DNA of 64,000 nt from Oceanicola sp. 22II-s10i. Its GTDB lineage: Bacteria; Pseudomonadota; Alphaproteobacteria; Rhodobacterales; Rhodobacteraceae. The DNA lies in the NCBI RefSeq assembly GCF_002210105.1, contig NZ_AQQU01000007.1, positions 186,001 through 250,000 on the forward strand, written 5' to 3'. Positions within the stretch are counted from its first letter, which is position 1, and the number at the start of each line of letters is the position of its first letter. A program made the translations under genes and the position numbers. The notes under the pieces were generated by a model. It made no database searches and had not been told where the DNA came from. It saw only the letters and a list, made by a program, of their open reading frames with translations. Below are positions 43,145-52,360 of the stretch, one piece after another.

Positions 43145-44059
43145 ATGGACAACCTGCGCGGCATTCTCCTCGTCCTCTTTTCGATGGCGGCCTTTTCGGT
43201 CGAGGATCTGTGGGTCAAGCAGATGACCCAGTCGGTGCCGACCGGTCAGGTCATCGGCATGATCGGCCTTGGCGGCATGCTGGTCTTTGGACTCGTGGCG
43301 CTGGCCACCCGGACGCCGTTGCTGGTTCCCGCGATGCGCCGGCCGCCCTTCGTCATTCGCACCGTGGCCGAGGGCTTTGCCGCGCTCTCTTTCATCACCT
43401 CGCTTTCGCTCGTCCCGCTTTCGACCGTCGCCGCCGTGTTCCAGGTCGCGCCGTTGGCGATCACGCTGGGCGCTGCGCTGTTTCTGGGCGAAGCCGTCGG
43501 ATGGCGGCGCTGGAGCGCGATCATCATCGGCTTTGTCGGCGTGCTGATCATCATCCGCCCCGGCATGGAGGGCTTCCGCCCCGAAGCGCTGTTGGTGCTG
43601 ATCGCGGTGATCGCCATCGCCGCGCGCGATCTGTCGTCGCGCCGTCTGCCGCAGGATCTGTCGTCGATCTCGGTCTCGTTCTACGGATTCTCGGCCCTTG
43701 TCGTCGCAGCGCCCATCCTGATGACGATCCAGATGACCGCGCCAACGGGGCTTGGCGGGACCGACAGTCTGCGCCTTGTCGGATCGGTCCTGTTCGGCGT
43801 GTCGGGCTACTATGCCATCGTCCTTGCAACCCGCATCGGCGATGTCTCGGCCGTGATGCCGTTCCGCTATTCGCGTCTGGTCTTCTCGCTGATCATCGGT
43901 GTCGCGATCCTTGGCGAAAACCCGGACGGCTACACCCTGCTCGGCGCGGGGATCATCATCGCCTCGGGGCTCTATTCCTACCTCCGCGAGCGCCATCTCG
44001 CCCGGCGCGCGGCGACGCAGGCTCAGCTTTCGCGTTCGGTGGTGAAGGTCAGCGGATAA
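43145..44059 (+). CDS. DMT-superfamily (EamA) transporter
   Basis: A 304-residue inner-membrane protein with ten predicted helices in two EamA repeats (about 5-140 and 150-285). Repeat signatures are LSLVPLSTVAAVFQVAPLAITLGAALFLGE and, in the second half, ATRIGDVSAVMPFRYSRLVFSL, then LGENPDGYTLLGAGIIIAS. These usually export amino acids or metabolites, but the substrate is unknown. Its 3' end overlaps the convergent clpS gene by 37 bases. Confidence 0.88.
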   Translation: MDNLRGILLVLFSMAAFSVEDLWVKQMTQSVPTGQVIGMIGLGGMLVFGLVALATRTPLLVPAMRRPPFVIRTVAEGFAALSFITSLSLVPLSTVAAVFQVAPLAITLGAALFLGEAVGWRRWSAIIIGFVGVLIIIRPGMEGFRPEALLVLIAVIAIAARDLSSRRLPQDLSSISVSFYGFSALVVAAPILMTIQMTAPTGLGGTDSLRLVGSVLFGVSGYYAIVLATRIGDVSAVMPFRYSRLVFSLIIGVAILGENPDGYTLLGAGIIIASGLYSYLRERHLARRAATQAQLSRSVVKVSG

Positions 44060-44334
44060 CCGGCGACCCGACCACGGTCGTTGGCCTGCGCGACCTTCGT
44101 CTCGGCCACCTCTTTGGTATAGACCGCGACCACGCAGGCGCCCCGGCGATGCGCCGTCAGCATCACGCCGAGCGCTTCGCCCTCGGTCATGCGGAACACG
44201 CCCTGGAGCACCTTCACCACGAACTCCCGCGGGGTGAAATCGTCGTTCAGAAGGATGACCTTCCACAGCCTGGGCCGCTCGGTCCGCGCGCGGGTCCGGG
44301 TCTCGGGTTTGACGATGGTGATCTGATCCGACAC
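44023..44334 (-). CDS. clpS: ATP-dependent Clp protease adaptor ClpS
   Basis: A 103-residue N-degron adaptor that delivers substrates to ClpAP. The core motif LWKVILLNDDFTPREFVV contains the NDD residues that bind the substrate alpha-amino group. VMLTAHRRGACVVAVYTKEVAETKV follows, lining the hydrophobic pocket. The N-terminal extension is short. No clpA is adjacent. The gene overlaps the end of the DMT transporter gene on the opposite strand. Confidence 0.95.
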   Translation of the reverse strand: MSDQITIVKPETRTRARTERPRLWKVILLNDDFTPREFVVKVLQGVFRMTEGEALGVMLTAHRRGACVVAVYTKEVAETKVAQANDRGRVAGYPLTFTTERES

Positions 44335-44542
44335 GTCCGCCGCTCCGGCCCGACTGGCATCGGCTTACAGTATCGCCGATCCCCCGGACTGCCGCAAGCG
44401 CGGGTCCTGCCCGGCCATTGCGCAGAAGTTGGCGATTTTCCGCCAGTGCCACCTCGAAACCCTTGAAAATTTACCAAACTTTTGATCAATCTTTTCCGGC
44501 CTCGAGGCAGTGAGGCCATAAGAAAAGAAGACCGAGGGACCT

Positions 44543-45082
44543 ATGAGCTTGACCCGCGTATCGACCGCGACGTTGAAGAAGCTTTGCCTGCTTGGCAGCC
44601 TTATCCTGACCACCGCAGCATGCGCCCCGCGCCATGACAGCGCCGGGCTCGACCCCGAACGGGTGTCGCGCGCCGTGCAGACCGCGACGGACCTGCGCGA
44701 ATCCGGCTACAAGGTCTGGTGCGTGCCCTTCGCCCGTGACGCCAGCGGCATCGACATCCGCGGCAATGCCAACACCTGGTGGTCGCAGGCCTCCAGCAAG
44801 GGCTACGACCGCGGACAGGAACCCAAGGTCGGCTCCGTGATGGCCTTCAGCTCGACCGGCAGCCTGCCGCGCGGCCATGTCGCCGTGGTCTCCAAGCTCA
44901 TCTCCGAGCGCGAGATCCTCGTCGATCACGCCAACTGGGCGCCCAGCCAGGTGTCGCTGGGCATGTATGTGCGCGACGTGTCCGACCGCAACGACTGGTC
45001 CGCCGTGCGGCTGGAAAGCCAGCCCAATGCACTCGGCAGCGTCTATCCGATCCAGGGCTTCATCAGCACGCGGGGGCGCTGA
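44543..45082 (+). CDS. CHAP-domain lipoprotein (putative peptidoglycan amidase)
   Basis: A 179-residue predicted lipoprotein: the signal segment ends TTAAC, lipidated at Cys27. The CHAP fold has its nucleophile Cys60 in KVWCVPFARD and His112 in LPRGHVAVV. DHANW downstream supplies the third polar residue. CHAP proteins cleave peptidoglycan peptide or amide bonds. As a lipoprotein it could act on the cell wall during growth or division. It is divergent from clpS over about 200 bases and convergent with the P450 gene. Confidence 0.86.
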   Translation: MSLTRVSTATLKKLCLLGSLILTTAACAPRHDSAGLDPERVSRAVQTATDLRESGYKVWCVPFARDASGIDIRGNANTWWSQASSKGYDRGQEPKVGSVMAFSSTGSLPRGHVAVVSKLISEREILVDHANWAPSQVSLGMYVRDVSDRNDWSAVRLESQPNALGSVYPIQGFISTRGR

Positions 45083-45091
45083 TCCACCGGA

Positions 45092-46456
45092 TCAGTCCCT
45101 CGGCTCCAGCTGCAGCCAGATCCCGTCCTTCGACCGCACCGTCAGATGCGCCACCGGGACGGGCACGCGGCCTTCGACCGGATGCACCCGGAACCGCCGC
45201 AGCACCTCTGAAAGGATCAGCGGCCCCTCGACCATCGCGAAGCCGGCACCGGTGCAGACACGCGGCCCCGCCGAGAACGGCATGTAGGCGTCGCGCAGAC
45301 AGGCCCGTCCGTTCTCGGTCGCGAACCGGCCCGGATCGAAATCGTCCGGCCGCTCCCATATCCGCTCGTGCCGGTGCAGGTGCCACGGGCTGAGCACAAC
45401 TTGCGATCCCTTCGCGACATCGCGATCGCGGAAATGCTCGGGACAGGCGGCCTCGCGCACCATCATCGGCACCGGCGGATAGAGCCGCAGCGCCTCGCGG
45501 AAGACGTCGCGGCTGACCCGGAGCTTGCCCATCACGCCAAAACCCTCGTCGTCGTCCAGCGCACGGGCCTCCTCGGCCACCTTCTCCTGCCAGTCCGGAC
45601 AGGTCGCCATCAGGTAGAGTGTCCACGCGAGCGCCGAGGCGCTGGTCTCGTGCCCGGCCAGGAAGAAGATCGCGACCTGGTCGACCATCTCCTCGGTGCC
45701 GAAGCCCTCTCCCGTGACCGGGTCGCGCGTCGTCATGATCTTGGTCGCCAGATCGTCGGGCGCGCCGCCCGCCGCGATGGCCTCCGCCCGCTCGGCGGTC
45801 AGGCGGGTGATCAGGCCCCGTATCTTGCGCGCCGCCGCCTTGGTCTCGCGCCGGAAGAACCGCGGCATCCAGCGCGGCAGCGGGACGAAGGCGGCGAGGT
45901 TCACCACCGGCTGCGTCCGTTGATAGGTCCGGAACTCGTGGAAGACCGCGCTCGCGATCTCATGCTCGATGGGGATCGAGAACAGGGTGCGGAAGATCAC
46001 GTCGGCCGCCGCGTGGCTCGTCTCCTCCTCGATCTCGATCGCACCGCCCGTCCGCGCCTCCAGCCGCCGGACGCAGGCCGCAGCCGCCGCCCGCATCGCC
46101 GGAAAGGTATCCTTCAACCGCCCGCCCTCGAAGGCCGGGTCGATGATCCGCCGCTGCCGTTTCCACGTCTCGCCATTGGTCAGGAAGACCGACTCGCCCA
46201 GCAGGGGGCGCAACCCCTCGCTGACACGCCCGCTCTTGGGGAAATCGTCGGGCCGTTCCTTCAGCACCAGTCGGACAAGCTCGGGCTGATTCACCATGTA
46301 GGACCGAAAGAACGGCGTCCGGAACTCCGCCATCCACGCGCGATAAAGCTTGGCCGGCTGCGCCGACAGCAGGTCCGCGCGGAACAGCCGGACGTAGCGC
46401 CTCAGCGACACCTTCTCGGGCCGGGCGGGCGGCTTGGGTGGGATCACCGGTTCCAT
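45092..46456 (-). CDS. Cytochrome P450
   Basis: A 454-residue soluble P450. The I-helix oxygen-activation motif is AGHETSASA; ExxR is in VFREALRLYPPVPMMVREA. The heme loop is FSAGPRVCTGAGFA, with proximal Cys401. The sequence resembles bacterial class I P450s related to CYP4/CYP102-like fatty-acid hydroxylases. No ferredoxin or reductase is next to it. The Shine-Dalgarno AGAGGAAGG lies inside repeat copy C, directly before the ATG. Confidence 0.92.
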   Translation of the reverse strand: MEPVIPPKPPARPEKVSLRRYVRLFRADLLSAQPAKLYRAWMAEFRTPFFRSYMVNQPELVRLVLKERPDDFPKSGRVSEGLRPLLGESVFLTNGETWKRQRRIIDPAFEGGRLKDTFPAMRAAAAACVRRLEARTGGAIEIEEETSHAAADVIFRTLFSIPIEHEIASAVFHEFRTYQRTQPVVNLAAFVPLPRWMPRFFRRETKAAARKIRGLITRLTAERAEAIAAGGAPDDLATKIMTTRDPVTGEGFGTEEMVDQVAIFFLAGHETSASALAWTLYLMATCPDWQEKVAEEARALDDDEGFGVMGKLRVSRDVFREALRLYPPVPMMVREAACPEHFRDRDVAKGSQVVLSPWHLHRHERIWERPDDFDPGRFATENGRACLRDAYMPFSAGPRVCTGAGFAMVEGPLILSEVLRRFRVHPVEGRVPVPVAHLTVRSKDGIWLQLEPRD

Positions 46457-46524
46457 CCTTCCTCTGGCCGAAAATATCCTCGGGGGGGCACGGCGCAGCC
46501 GTGCGGGGGCCAGACAGCCCCCCT
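46457..46524. repeat. Dispersed intergenic repeat, copy C (abuts the P450 start codon)
   Basis: It begins CCTTCCTCTGGCCGAAAATA, then TCCTCGGGGGGG and an inverted repeat around GGCGCAGCC. The outer end touches the P450 ATG, and its complement supplies the ribosome binding site GAGGAAGG. It resembles copies A and B in the AAATA part and D and E in CTCTGGCC. Confidence 0.6.
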
Positions 46525-46559
46525 CGCCGCCCGCCGCAGGCGCTGGTCCACAAGGTCGC

Positions 46560-47777
46560 TCACGCCGCGACGCTCGTATATTTCGACACCGCCGCCTCGA
46601 TGCGCGACTTCGACGGCACCCGGCCCTCGTAGCGATCGGCGAGGGTCAGCGGCCCCGCCGTGATCCGGAAGTAGTCGTAATCCCCCGGCCGGTCGAAGGC
46701 GCAGAGATACTGGAAGTGCAGCCGGAAGAACCGCCAGCGCAGCTCCTTCCACCGCTCGGGGCTCAGCGTCTGGGTGAAGGCAGCCGAGACGACCAGCGGC
46801 CAGCGCTTGCCCTCGGGCGCGACGCCCGACACGGCGACCGGATCGCAGAGCGCGAAGGCGCAGCCGTCGCCCGGCGCGGTCACGTCGATCCACGTCAGCT
46901 CGGTCCGCTGCGACAGGTAGCGCAGGTCGGCCCTCAGCCGGTCCGCGCGCGGCAGGAACGACACCATCGGCACCACCTGTCCGAGGCTGAGGAACGACAG
47001 CACCGGCCCGTCCGCAGGCACCCGCCCCGCCCGGATCAGGTCGGCGAGGATCGAGACGGCCAGATGCGCGCCCGAGGAATGGCCGACGACCAGCACCTCG
47101 TCGCTCCCTTGCGCGAGCGCCTCGGCAATCGCATCGCCGAACTCCGCCATCCGCGCTTCGAGCGCGGGCGGATTGGCCCCGAGCGAGCGGGCAGAGAAGG
47201 AGTAGTCATGCATCAGGTAATAGGCGAAGAACTTGCCGTCCTTCCGGCGGAACCATTCCAGCAGCGCCGCCGCCAGCGCCAGTCCCGCCAGAGCCCCGAT
47301 CCCGGCGCCCAGCCACCCCGGCCCCGGCACCAGCGCGCCGATACCCCACATCACCAGCCCCGCAAGGCCGAGCGCCAGCGCCAGCTGCACCAGCAGGAAC
47401 AGCACCGGGTAAAGCGCCGCGATCACCGGCCCCTTGCGCAGCCGCATCAGCCGCCACAGCGCCCCGGTCCCGATATAGGCCCATGCGGTGCGCACCAGCG
47501 CGAGATAGGTCGCGGGGATCGAATGCCCCATGCTGTCGCGCACGATGTCGGACCAGATCAGGACCTCGACATCCACCTCGACCTCGGCCCCGTCCATCTT
47601 CGACGCCACGTGCCAGCCATAGGGCCCGCCGCCGGTCTTGGGCGACAGCGCGATTTCGTAGCCCGAGATCCCGGCCTGCGCGGCCCCTTCCTTGCGATAG
47701 AGTTCGCGGTAGCGGCGCGGATGGATCGGGTCGTAGCCGGGGATGTAGAACACCCGGCGGCGTGTCACTTGGGTCAT
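46560..47777 (-). CDS. Membrane-embedded alpha/beta hydrolase-fold protein
   Basis: A 405-residue protein. The N-terminal strand and oxyanion region reads RRRVFYIPGYDPIHPRRY, followed by two long hydrophobic segments (about 110-175). The nucleophile elbow is VLVVGHSSGAHLA (near residue 230), with Ser between Gly-His and Ser-Gly. A serine esterase or lipase acting at the inner membrane is likely. Substrate unknown. The start is chosen at the ATG giving MTQVTRRRVF; the frame continues upstream into ccdA. It lies between the P450 and ccdA genes on the same strand. Confidence 0.78.
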   Translation of the reverse strand: MTQVTRRRVFYIPGYDPIHPRRYRELYRKEGAAQAGISGYEIALSPKTGGGPYGWHVASKMDGAEVEVDVEVLIWSDIVRDSMGHSIPATYLALVRTAWAYIGTGALWRLMRLRKGPVIAALYPVLFLLVQLALALGLAGLVMWGIGALVPGPGWLGAGIGALAGLALAAALLEWFRRKDGKFFAYYLMHDYSFSARSLGANPPALEARMAEFGDAIAEALAQGSDEVLVVGHSSGAHLAVSILADLIRAGRVPADGPVLSFLSLGQVVPMVSFLPRADRLRADLRYLSQRTELTWIDVTAPGDGCAFALCDPVAVSGVAPEGKRWPLVVSAAFTQTLSPERWKELRWRFFRLHFQYLCAFDRPGDYDYFRITAGPLTLADRYEGRVPSKSRIEAAVSKYTSVAA

Positions 47778-47841
47778 TGTCGGGCCTGCTCTGCCTCCGT
47801 TTGCATGGAAGCTACCGCCATTTTCGGGCAAGTTTATGGCC

Positions 47842-48591
47842 TTAGCCGAGCGTGGCAAGCCCCGGAAACGTCTCCAGCAGCCAGTAGGAGAAGGCCGAGA
47901 AGCCGCCGGTCAGCATCAGCAGCCCGATGGTCCAGAGCAGCAGGCCCATGATCCGCTCGATCACCTCCATGTGCCGCTTCATCCAGCCCATGACACCGGT
48001 CAGGCGCGGCAGGAAGGCTGCGACCAGCAGGAACGGCACGCCGAGCCCCGCCGCATAGACCGCCAGCAGCAGCGTCCCGCGCGTCACGCTCGCCTCGCCC
48101 GCCGCCAGCGACAGGATCGCGCCGAGCTGCGGGCCGATGCAGGGCGTCCAGCCGAAGGCAAAGGCAAGGCCCAGCACATAGGCGCCAAAGGCCGACCCGC
48201 CCCGGTCGCCCGCATCCAGCCGCGCCTCGCGGTTCAGGAACCCGATGCGGATAATCCCGAGGAAATGCAGCCCGAACACCATCACCAGTATCCCGGCCCC
48301 GGTGTTGAAATAGCCCTGCCACTGCAAAAACGCCCGTCCCGCCGCGCTGGCGGCGAACCCGAGCAGCAGAAACACCGTCGACAGCCCCATCACGAAGAAC
48401 AACGCAGGCACGACCGCAGCCGTCCGCCGCCCTTCGCGCCCGAGGTCGTTCATCGACACGCCGGACATATAGGCCAGGTAGGGCGGCACGATCGGCAGGA
48501 CGCAGGGGCTGAGGAACGAGATCAGCCCCGCGACCAGCGCCACGATCATGGCGGGCAACAATCCCGCGTCGATGATGTCTATCCCGAACAT
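47842..48591 (-). CDS. ccdA: Thiol:disulfide transporter CcdA
   Basis: A 249-residue, six-helix membrane protein of the CcdA/DsbD-beta family that carries reducing power to the periplasm for cytochrome c maturation and other thiol pathways. The redox cysteines are C30 in FLSPCVLPIVPP and C151 in FGWTPCIGPQLG. Both repeats are complete. No ccm genes or TlpA are linked. The next gene on the other strand is the sulfur carrier tusA. Confidence 0.93.
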   Translation of the reverse strand: MFGIDIIDAGLLPAMIVALVAGLISFLSPCVLPIVPPYLAYMSGVSMNDLGREGRRTAAVVPALFFVMGLSTVFLLLGFAASAAGRAFLQWQGYFNTGAGILVMVFGLHFLGIIRIGFLNREARLDAGDRGGSAFGAYVLGLAFAFGWTPCIGPQLGAILSLAAGEASVTRGTLLLAVYAAGLGVPFLLVAAFLPRLTGVMGWMKRHMEVIERIMGLLLWTIGLLMLTGGFSAFSYWLLETFPGLATLG

Positions 48592-48654
48592 GCCACCCGA
48601 TTACCGCAGCCCCGCGCCCCCGTCACGCGCCGGATTGTCACAAGCGCGTGCCGA

Positions 48655-48730
48655 TCCGGCTTCATCTGGCCCGACAAACTCCGGGGGACGACGGGCCGCA
48701 GGCCCGGCGGGGGGCTGGCCCCCTCCCCGC
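48655..48730. repeat. Dispersed intergenic repeat, copy E
   Basis: It begins CCGGCTTCATCTGGCCCGAC, then AAACTCCGGGGG and an inverted repeat GGGCCGCAGGCCC. Close to copy D (42256-42330, opposite orientation) over the first 30 bases. It lies between the divergent ccdA and tusA genes. Confidence 0.65.
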
Positions 48731-48790
48731 GTGCCACCTGCGACACCGCCCCACTGGACGCACTGCCGCCACGGGACTACACCGCGCGCC

Positions 48791-49012
48791 ATGGACGACA
48801 TCCTCGACGCCACCGGTCTGCTCTGCCCGCTGCCCGTGCTGAAGGCACGCAAGGCGCTTATGGCGCTGGCGCCGGGCGCGGTCCTGCGGATCCGCACCTC
48901 GGACCCGGTGGCGGTGATCGACCTGCCCCATTTCTGCACGGAATCGGGGCACGAACTGATCGCAGCGACCGACGAAGGCGCCACGCACCTTTTCACGATC
49001 CGCCGCGGCTGA
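48791..49012 (+). CDS. tusA: Sulfur carrier protein TusA family
   Basis: A 73-residue TusA/SirA-fold protein. The CPxP motif LLCPLPVLKARK carries the active-site Cys12, which bears the persulfide. A second cysteine lies in LPHFCTESGHEL. TusA passes sulfur to tRNA 2-thiouridine synthesis or other acceptors. The upstream frame (to 48548) is open but runs through repeat copy E, so I start at MDDILDATG. It converges with rne. Confidence 0.93.
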   Translation: MDDILDATGLLCPLPVLKARKALMALAPGAVLRIRTSDPVAVIDLPHFCTESGHELIAATDEGATHLFTIRRG

Positions 49013-49022
49013 TCCCGGAACG

Positions 49023-49051
49023 AAAAACGCCGCGCCCTGACAGGCGCGGCG
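49023..49051 (-). terminator. Intrinsic terminator of rne
   Basis: On the minus strand CGCCGCGCC (49051 to 49043) pairs with GGCGCGGCG (49036 to 49028), a 9-bp stem with a 6-base loop, followed by five T (49027 to 49023). It lies 28 bases after the rne stop and could also block read-through from tusA. Confidence 0.82.
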
Positions 49052-49078
49052 TCTCTCATTCCGTCACATGTTCCGGCC

Positions 49079-51868
49079 TCAGCCGCCGAGCGACCACCAG
49101 CCGCGTTTCTTCGGCTTGGACGACGCCTCGGTGTCCTGCGCCTCTCCGACCGGCTCGGGGACCTTCTCCTCGGCGATCTCGGGTTCCGCAGGCTGCTCCG
49201 CGACCGGCTCCGGTGCAACCTCCGGCTCCGGCTCCGGCGTCACCTCGGCCACGGGCTCGGGTGCGGTCTCGGCGACCGGTTCCGGCGCGGGTGCGGGTGC
49301 AGGCGCTTCCGGTTCGGCAGCGGCGGCAGGCTCTTCGGCCACGGGCGCGGCATCAGCCGGCGCGGCCTCCGCCTCGGGCTCAGCCTTTTCCGCAGTCTTC
49401 TTGGTCCGGGACCGCGTGGTCTTGGGCTTGGCGCCCTCGGTCGTCTTCGACCGGGTCGAGCGCGTCCGGGTCCGCTTGGGCTTTTCCTCGGCCGTGGCGT
49501 CCGGTTCGGCCTCTGCAGCCGCTTCTGCCGGGGCTTCGGCGGTTTCGGTCGCCTCGGCGGACGCTTCCGCCGCCACCGGGGCGGAGTCGGCTTCTGCCGT
49601 TAACGGCTCGGCTGCGGGTGCCTCCGTGGCTTCGGCGGCGACCGGTTCGGCCGTCACCTCGGTCTCGGAGGTCGCATCGTCCGATCCATCCTCATCGCCT
49701 TCACCGTCGCCATCGGCGTCGGATCCGTTCTGATCTGTGGCAGTGTCGCCCTCGCCATTGCCCGACTTCGACTTCCGCCGACGCCGGCGCCGACGCTTCT
49801 TCTTGGGCTTGCCTTCCTCGTCAGCCAAAGCAGAGGACGGCGCTTCCGAGGTGGTCGAGGTTTCCTGTTCCTCTTCCTCCTGCTCCTCGACGATATCCTC
49901 GATCTCTTCGTCCTCGAGATCCTCCATGAGGCTCGCATCCGCCGAGATCACCATCGGCACTTCCTTGACCACGCGGGTCGCGGTCTTGAACTTCTCCATC
50001 GAGAAGTCCGGGCTGACCAGATGCGGGTCGCCCTCGATCCGGACCGACAGGCCATAGCGGCCCTCGATGGTCGCGACATGCTCGCGCTTGAGGTTCATCA
50101 GGTAGTTGGCGATGCCCACGGGGCATTTCACCAGCACCTCGCGCGACCGGCGGCGGGTGCCTTCCTCCTCGATCTGGCGCAGGATGGTCAGCGCCATGTT
50201 GTCGTCGGAGCGGATCAGGCCGGTGCCGTGGCAGACGTGGCAGGGCTGGGTCGTCGCCTCGATCATGCCGGGGCGCAGGCGCTGGCGCGACATCTCCAGA
50301 AGGCCGAAGCCCGAGATGCGGCCGACCTGGATGCGCGCACGGTCGGTTTTCAACTTGTCCTTCAGACGCTTTTCGACCGCGTTGTTGTTCTTGCGCTCGT
50401 CCATGTCGATGAAGTCGATGACGATCAGACCGGCAAGGTCGCGCAGGCGCAGCTGGCGGGCGACCTCCTCGGCCGCCTCGAGGTTGGTCTTGAGCGCCGT
50501 TTCCTCGATCGAGCCTTCCTTGGTGGCCCGGCCGGAGTTCACGTCGATCGCCACCAGCGCCTCGGTCACGCCGATGACGATGTAGCCGCCGGATTTCAGC
50601 TGAACGGTCGGGTTGAACATCCCGCCGAGATAGCTTTCCACCTGGTAGCGCGCGAAGAGCGGCAGCTGGTCCTGGTAGTTCTTCACGTTCTTGGCGTGGG
50701 ACGGCATGATCATCTTCATGAAGTCCTTGGCGTTGCGGTAACCGCGTTCGCCTTCCACCAGAACCTCGTCGATGTCGCGCGAATAGAGGTCGCGGATCGA
50801 CCGTTTGATCAGGTCGCCTTCCTCGTAGATCTTCGCCGGTGCGATCGACTGGAGCGTCAGTTCGCGGATCTGTTCCCACATCCGCTGCAGGTATTCGTAG
50901 TCGCGCTTGATCTCGGACTTGGTGCGCTTGGCGCCCGCCGTCCGGACGATCAGCCCGGCCCCGCGCGGCACTTCAAGTTCGCCCGCGATCTCCTTGAGTT
51001 TCTTGCGATCCGCGGCGTTGGTGATCTTGCGCGAGATGCCGCCGCCACGGGCGGTATTGGGCATCAGGACGCAGTAGCGGCCAGCCAGCGACAGGTAGGT
51101 CGTGAGGGCGGCACCCTTGTTGCCACGCTCTTCCTTGACGACCTGCACCAGCATGATCTGGCGCACCTTGACCACTTCCTGGATCTTGTAGCGGCGCGGG
51201 CGCGGCTTGCGCGGGGGACGGATGTCCTCCTGGTCGTCTTCTTCGGCGACGCTTTCGATCTCGGAATCCTTGGCGGACGCGTCGGTCGCCTTGTCCTCGT
51301 CCTCGTCGTCGTGGTCATGATCGTCGTCGTGGCCGTGATCTTCGTCCGAGTCCGCCTCGGGCGTATCCGCCGGTTCCTCGACCGGGGTTTCGGCCACACG
51401 CTCCATCGGCGAGGAGGCTTCACCCTGCTCGTCGTCGAAGTCGATGGTTTCCATTCCGTCGATGTCGGTCACGTCACGCGTGGCGACCGCGTCATCGGAC
51501 TCGGCGCTGGCAGGCTTGCTGCGCGAGCGCGAGGATTTCCGCTTTTCAGATTCCTCTTCGCGGGCCCGCATCGCGTCGGCGTAGGCGCGCTCTTCCTCCA
51601 TCAGCGCTTCGCGGTCGGCGACGGGGATCTGGTAGTAATCCGGGTGGATTTCCGAGAAGGCGAGGAAGCCGTGCCGGTTCCCGCCGTAATCGACAAACGC
51701 CGCCTGAAGCGACGGTTCGACCCGTGTTACCTTTGCGAGGTAGATGTTGCCGGCGAGCTGCCGCTTGTTTTCGGACTCAAAGTCGAATTCCTCGACTTTG
51801 TTGCCGTCCACCACGACCACGCGGGTTTCTTCCGCGTGGGTGGCGTCGATGAGCATTTTCTTGGCCAT
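49079..51868 (-). CDS. rne: Ribonuclease E
   Basis: A 929-residue endoribonuclease that organises the RNA degradosome. It begins MAKKMLIDATHAEETRVVVV. The S1 domain is interrupted by an acidic insertion (about 105-250) including a His/Asp-rich run near 180-190. The DNase I-like catalytic part has VAIDVNSGRAT and LIVIDFIDMDE, holding the Mg-binding aspartates. The zinc-link is CHVCHGTG. The C-terminal 300 residues are low-complexity Ala/Glu/Pro, including a basic KKKRRRRRRRKSKS patch, typical of RNA- and partner-binding scaffolds. An upstream in-frame TTG (51955) would add 29 residues and is not preferred. Confidence 0.95.
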   Translation of the reverse strand: MAKKMLIDATHAEETRVVVVDGNKVEEFDFESENKRQLAGNIYLAKVTRVEPSLQAAFVDYGGNRHGFLAFSEIHPDYYQIPVADREALMEEERAYADAMRAREEESEKRKSSRSRSKPASAESDDAVATRDVTDIDGMETIDFDDEQGEASSPMERVAETPVEEPADTPEADSDEDHGHDDDHDHDDEDEDKATDASAKDSEIESVAEEDDQEDIRPPRKPRPRRYKIQEVVKVRQIMLVQVVKEERGNKGAALTTYLSLAGRYCVLMPNTARGGGISRKITNAADRKKLKEIAGELEVPRGAGLIVRTAGAKRTKSEIKRDYEYLQRMWEQIRELTLQSIAPAKIYEEGDLIKRSIRDLYSRDIDEVLVEGERGYRNAKDFMKMIMPSHAKNVKNYQDQLPLFARYQVESYLGGMFNPTVQLKSGGYIVIGVTEALVAIDVNSGRATKEGSIEETALKTNLEAAEEVARQLRLRDLAGLIVIDFIDMDERKNNNAVEKRLKDKLKTDRARIQVGRISGFGLLEMSRQRLRPGMIEATTQPCHVCHGTGLIRSDDNMALTILRQIEEEGTRRRSREVLVKCPVGIANYLMNLKREHVATIEGRYGLSVRIEGDPHLVSPDFSMEKFKTATRVVKEVPMVISADASLMEDLEDEEIEDIVEEQEEEEQETSTTSEAPSSALADEEGKPKKKRRRRRRRKSKSGNGEGDTATDQNGSDADGDGEGDEDGSDDATSETEVTAEPVAAEATEAPAAEPLTAEADSAPVAAEASAEATETAEAPAEAAAEAEPDATAEEKPKRTRTRSTRSKTTEGAKPKTTRSRTKKTAEKAEPEAEAAPADAAPVAEEPAAAAEPEAPAPAPAPEPVAETAPEPVAEVTPEPEPEVAPEPVAEQPAEPEIAEEKVPEPVGEAQDTEASSKPKKRGWWSLGG

Positions 51869-51892
51869 GTTTTCCAATTGCACGCGCGAAAA

Positions 51893-51912
51893 CGCCCCGT
51901 CCGGGTGGGGCG
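51893..51912 (-). promoter_or_regulatory. Hairpin with T-run in the rne leader
   Basis: On the minus strand CGCCCC and GGGGCG form a 6-bp stem with an 8-base loop, followed by TTTT, ending 25 bases before the rne ATG. It may be a partial attenuator or an RNase E feedback site. Confidence 0.4.
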
Positions 51913-52332
51913 AGGCATCTGTCGGCGTGTCTGTCAGGGGCGATGGCGGCGACAAGGGGACCGGGGCCGATAGGACCCTGCGTTCCGCCTGCGACTATGT
52001 CCGCGCGCCTCATCGCGTTTCTTCTCCGGCGGCGGCCTCGTTCATCGGGCGCGTCACCTGTTCTTTGCCCGTTTCCGTCGTGACGGTGCGGGCGGTGTTG
52101 CGGCCCCCGTGGGGACCTTATCGGTCTGATCCGTCCAAGCTCCGCCCTAGGCGGGCCCCACTCAGCAGATCAGCGAAACTCTCGGCCGGCAGACGCATGG
52201 GTCTGCCCTGACCGTTCTAGGACCATATGTGCATTCAACGGGGAAACACAATCGCGAATTTTCCGATGTGACGCCTTCGCGCGCCCACGGGTTGCGATTG
52301 CCGCATCGACGGGCAGTTGCCGCCCGGATGGC

Positions 52333-52360
52333 GGCGGCCCGGAAAAAGCGCCGGGCCGCC
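52333..52360 (-). terminator. Hairpin after the thiolase gene
   Basis: GGCGGCCCGG (52333-52342) pairs perfectly over 10 bp with CCGGGCCGCC (52351-52360). It lies 6 bases after the thiolase stop codon on the minus strand. T-residues are in the loop rather than trailing, so termination strength is uncertain. Confidence 0.55.

Noticed and set aside
42479-44452. A 657-codon minus-strand frame across the Fur-family and DMT genes that runs in from clpS
   Set aside because: Only an out-of-frame antisense run; ClpS itself is in another frame and complete.
51869-51955. A 29-residue N-terminal extension of RNase E from a TTG codon
   Set aside because: MAKKMLIDATH is the canonical family start, with a purine-rich site before it; the extension is polar and low-complexity.
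51777-52013. A 78-codon frame overlapping the rne start, preceded by GGAGAAG
   Set aside because: It could be an upstream ORF, but its translation (Arg/Gly-rich) looks like a shadow of rne codons in a shifted frame, and nothing else supports it.
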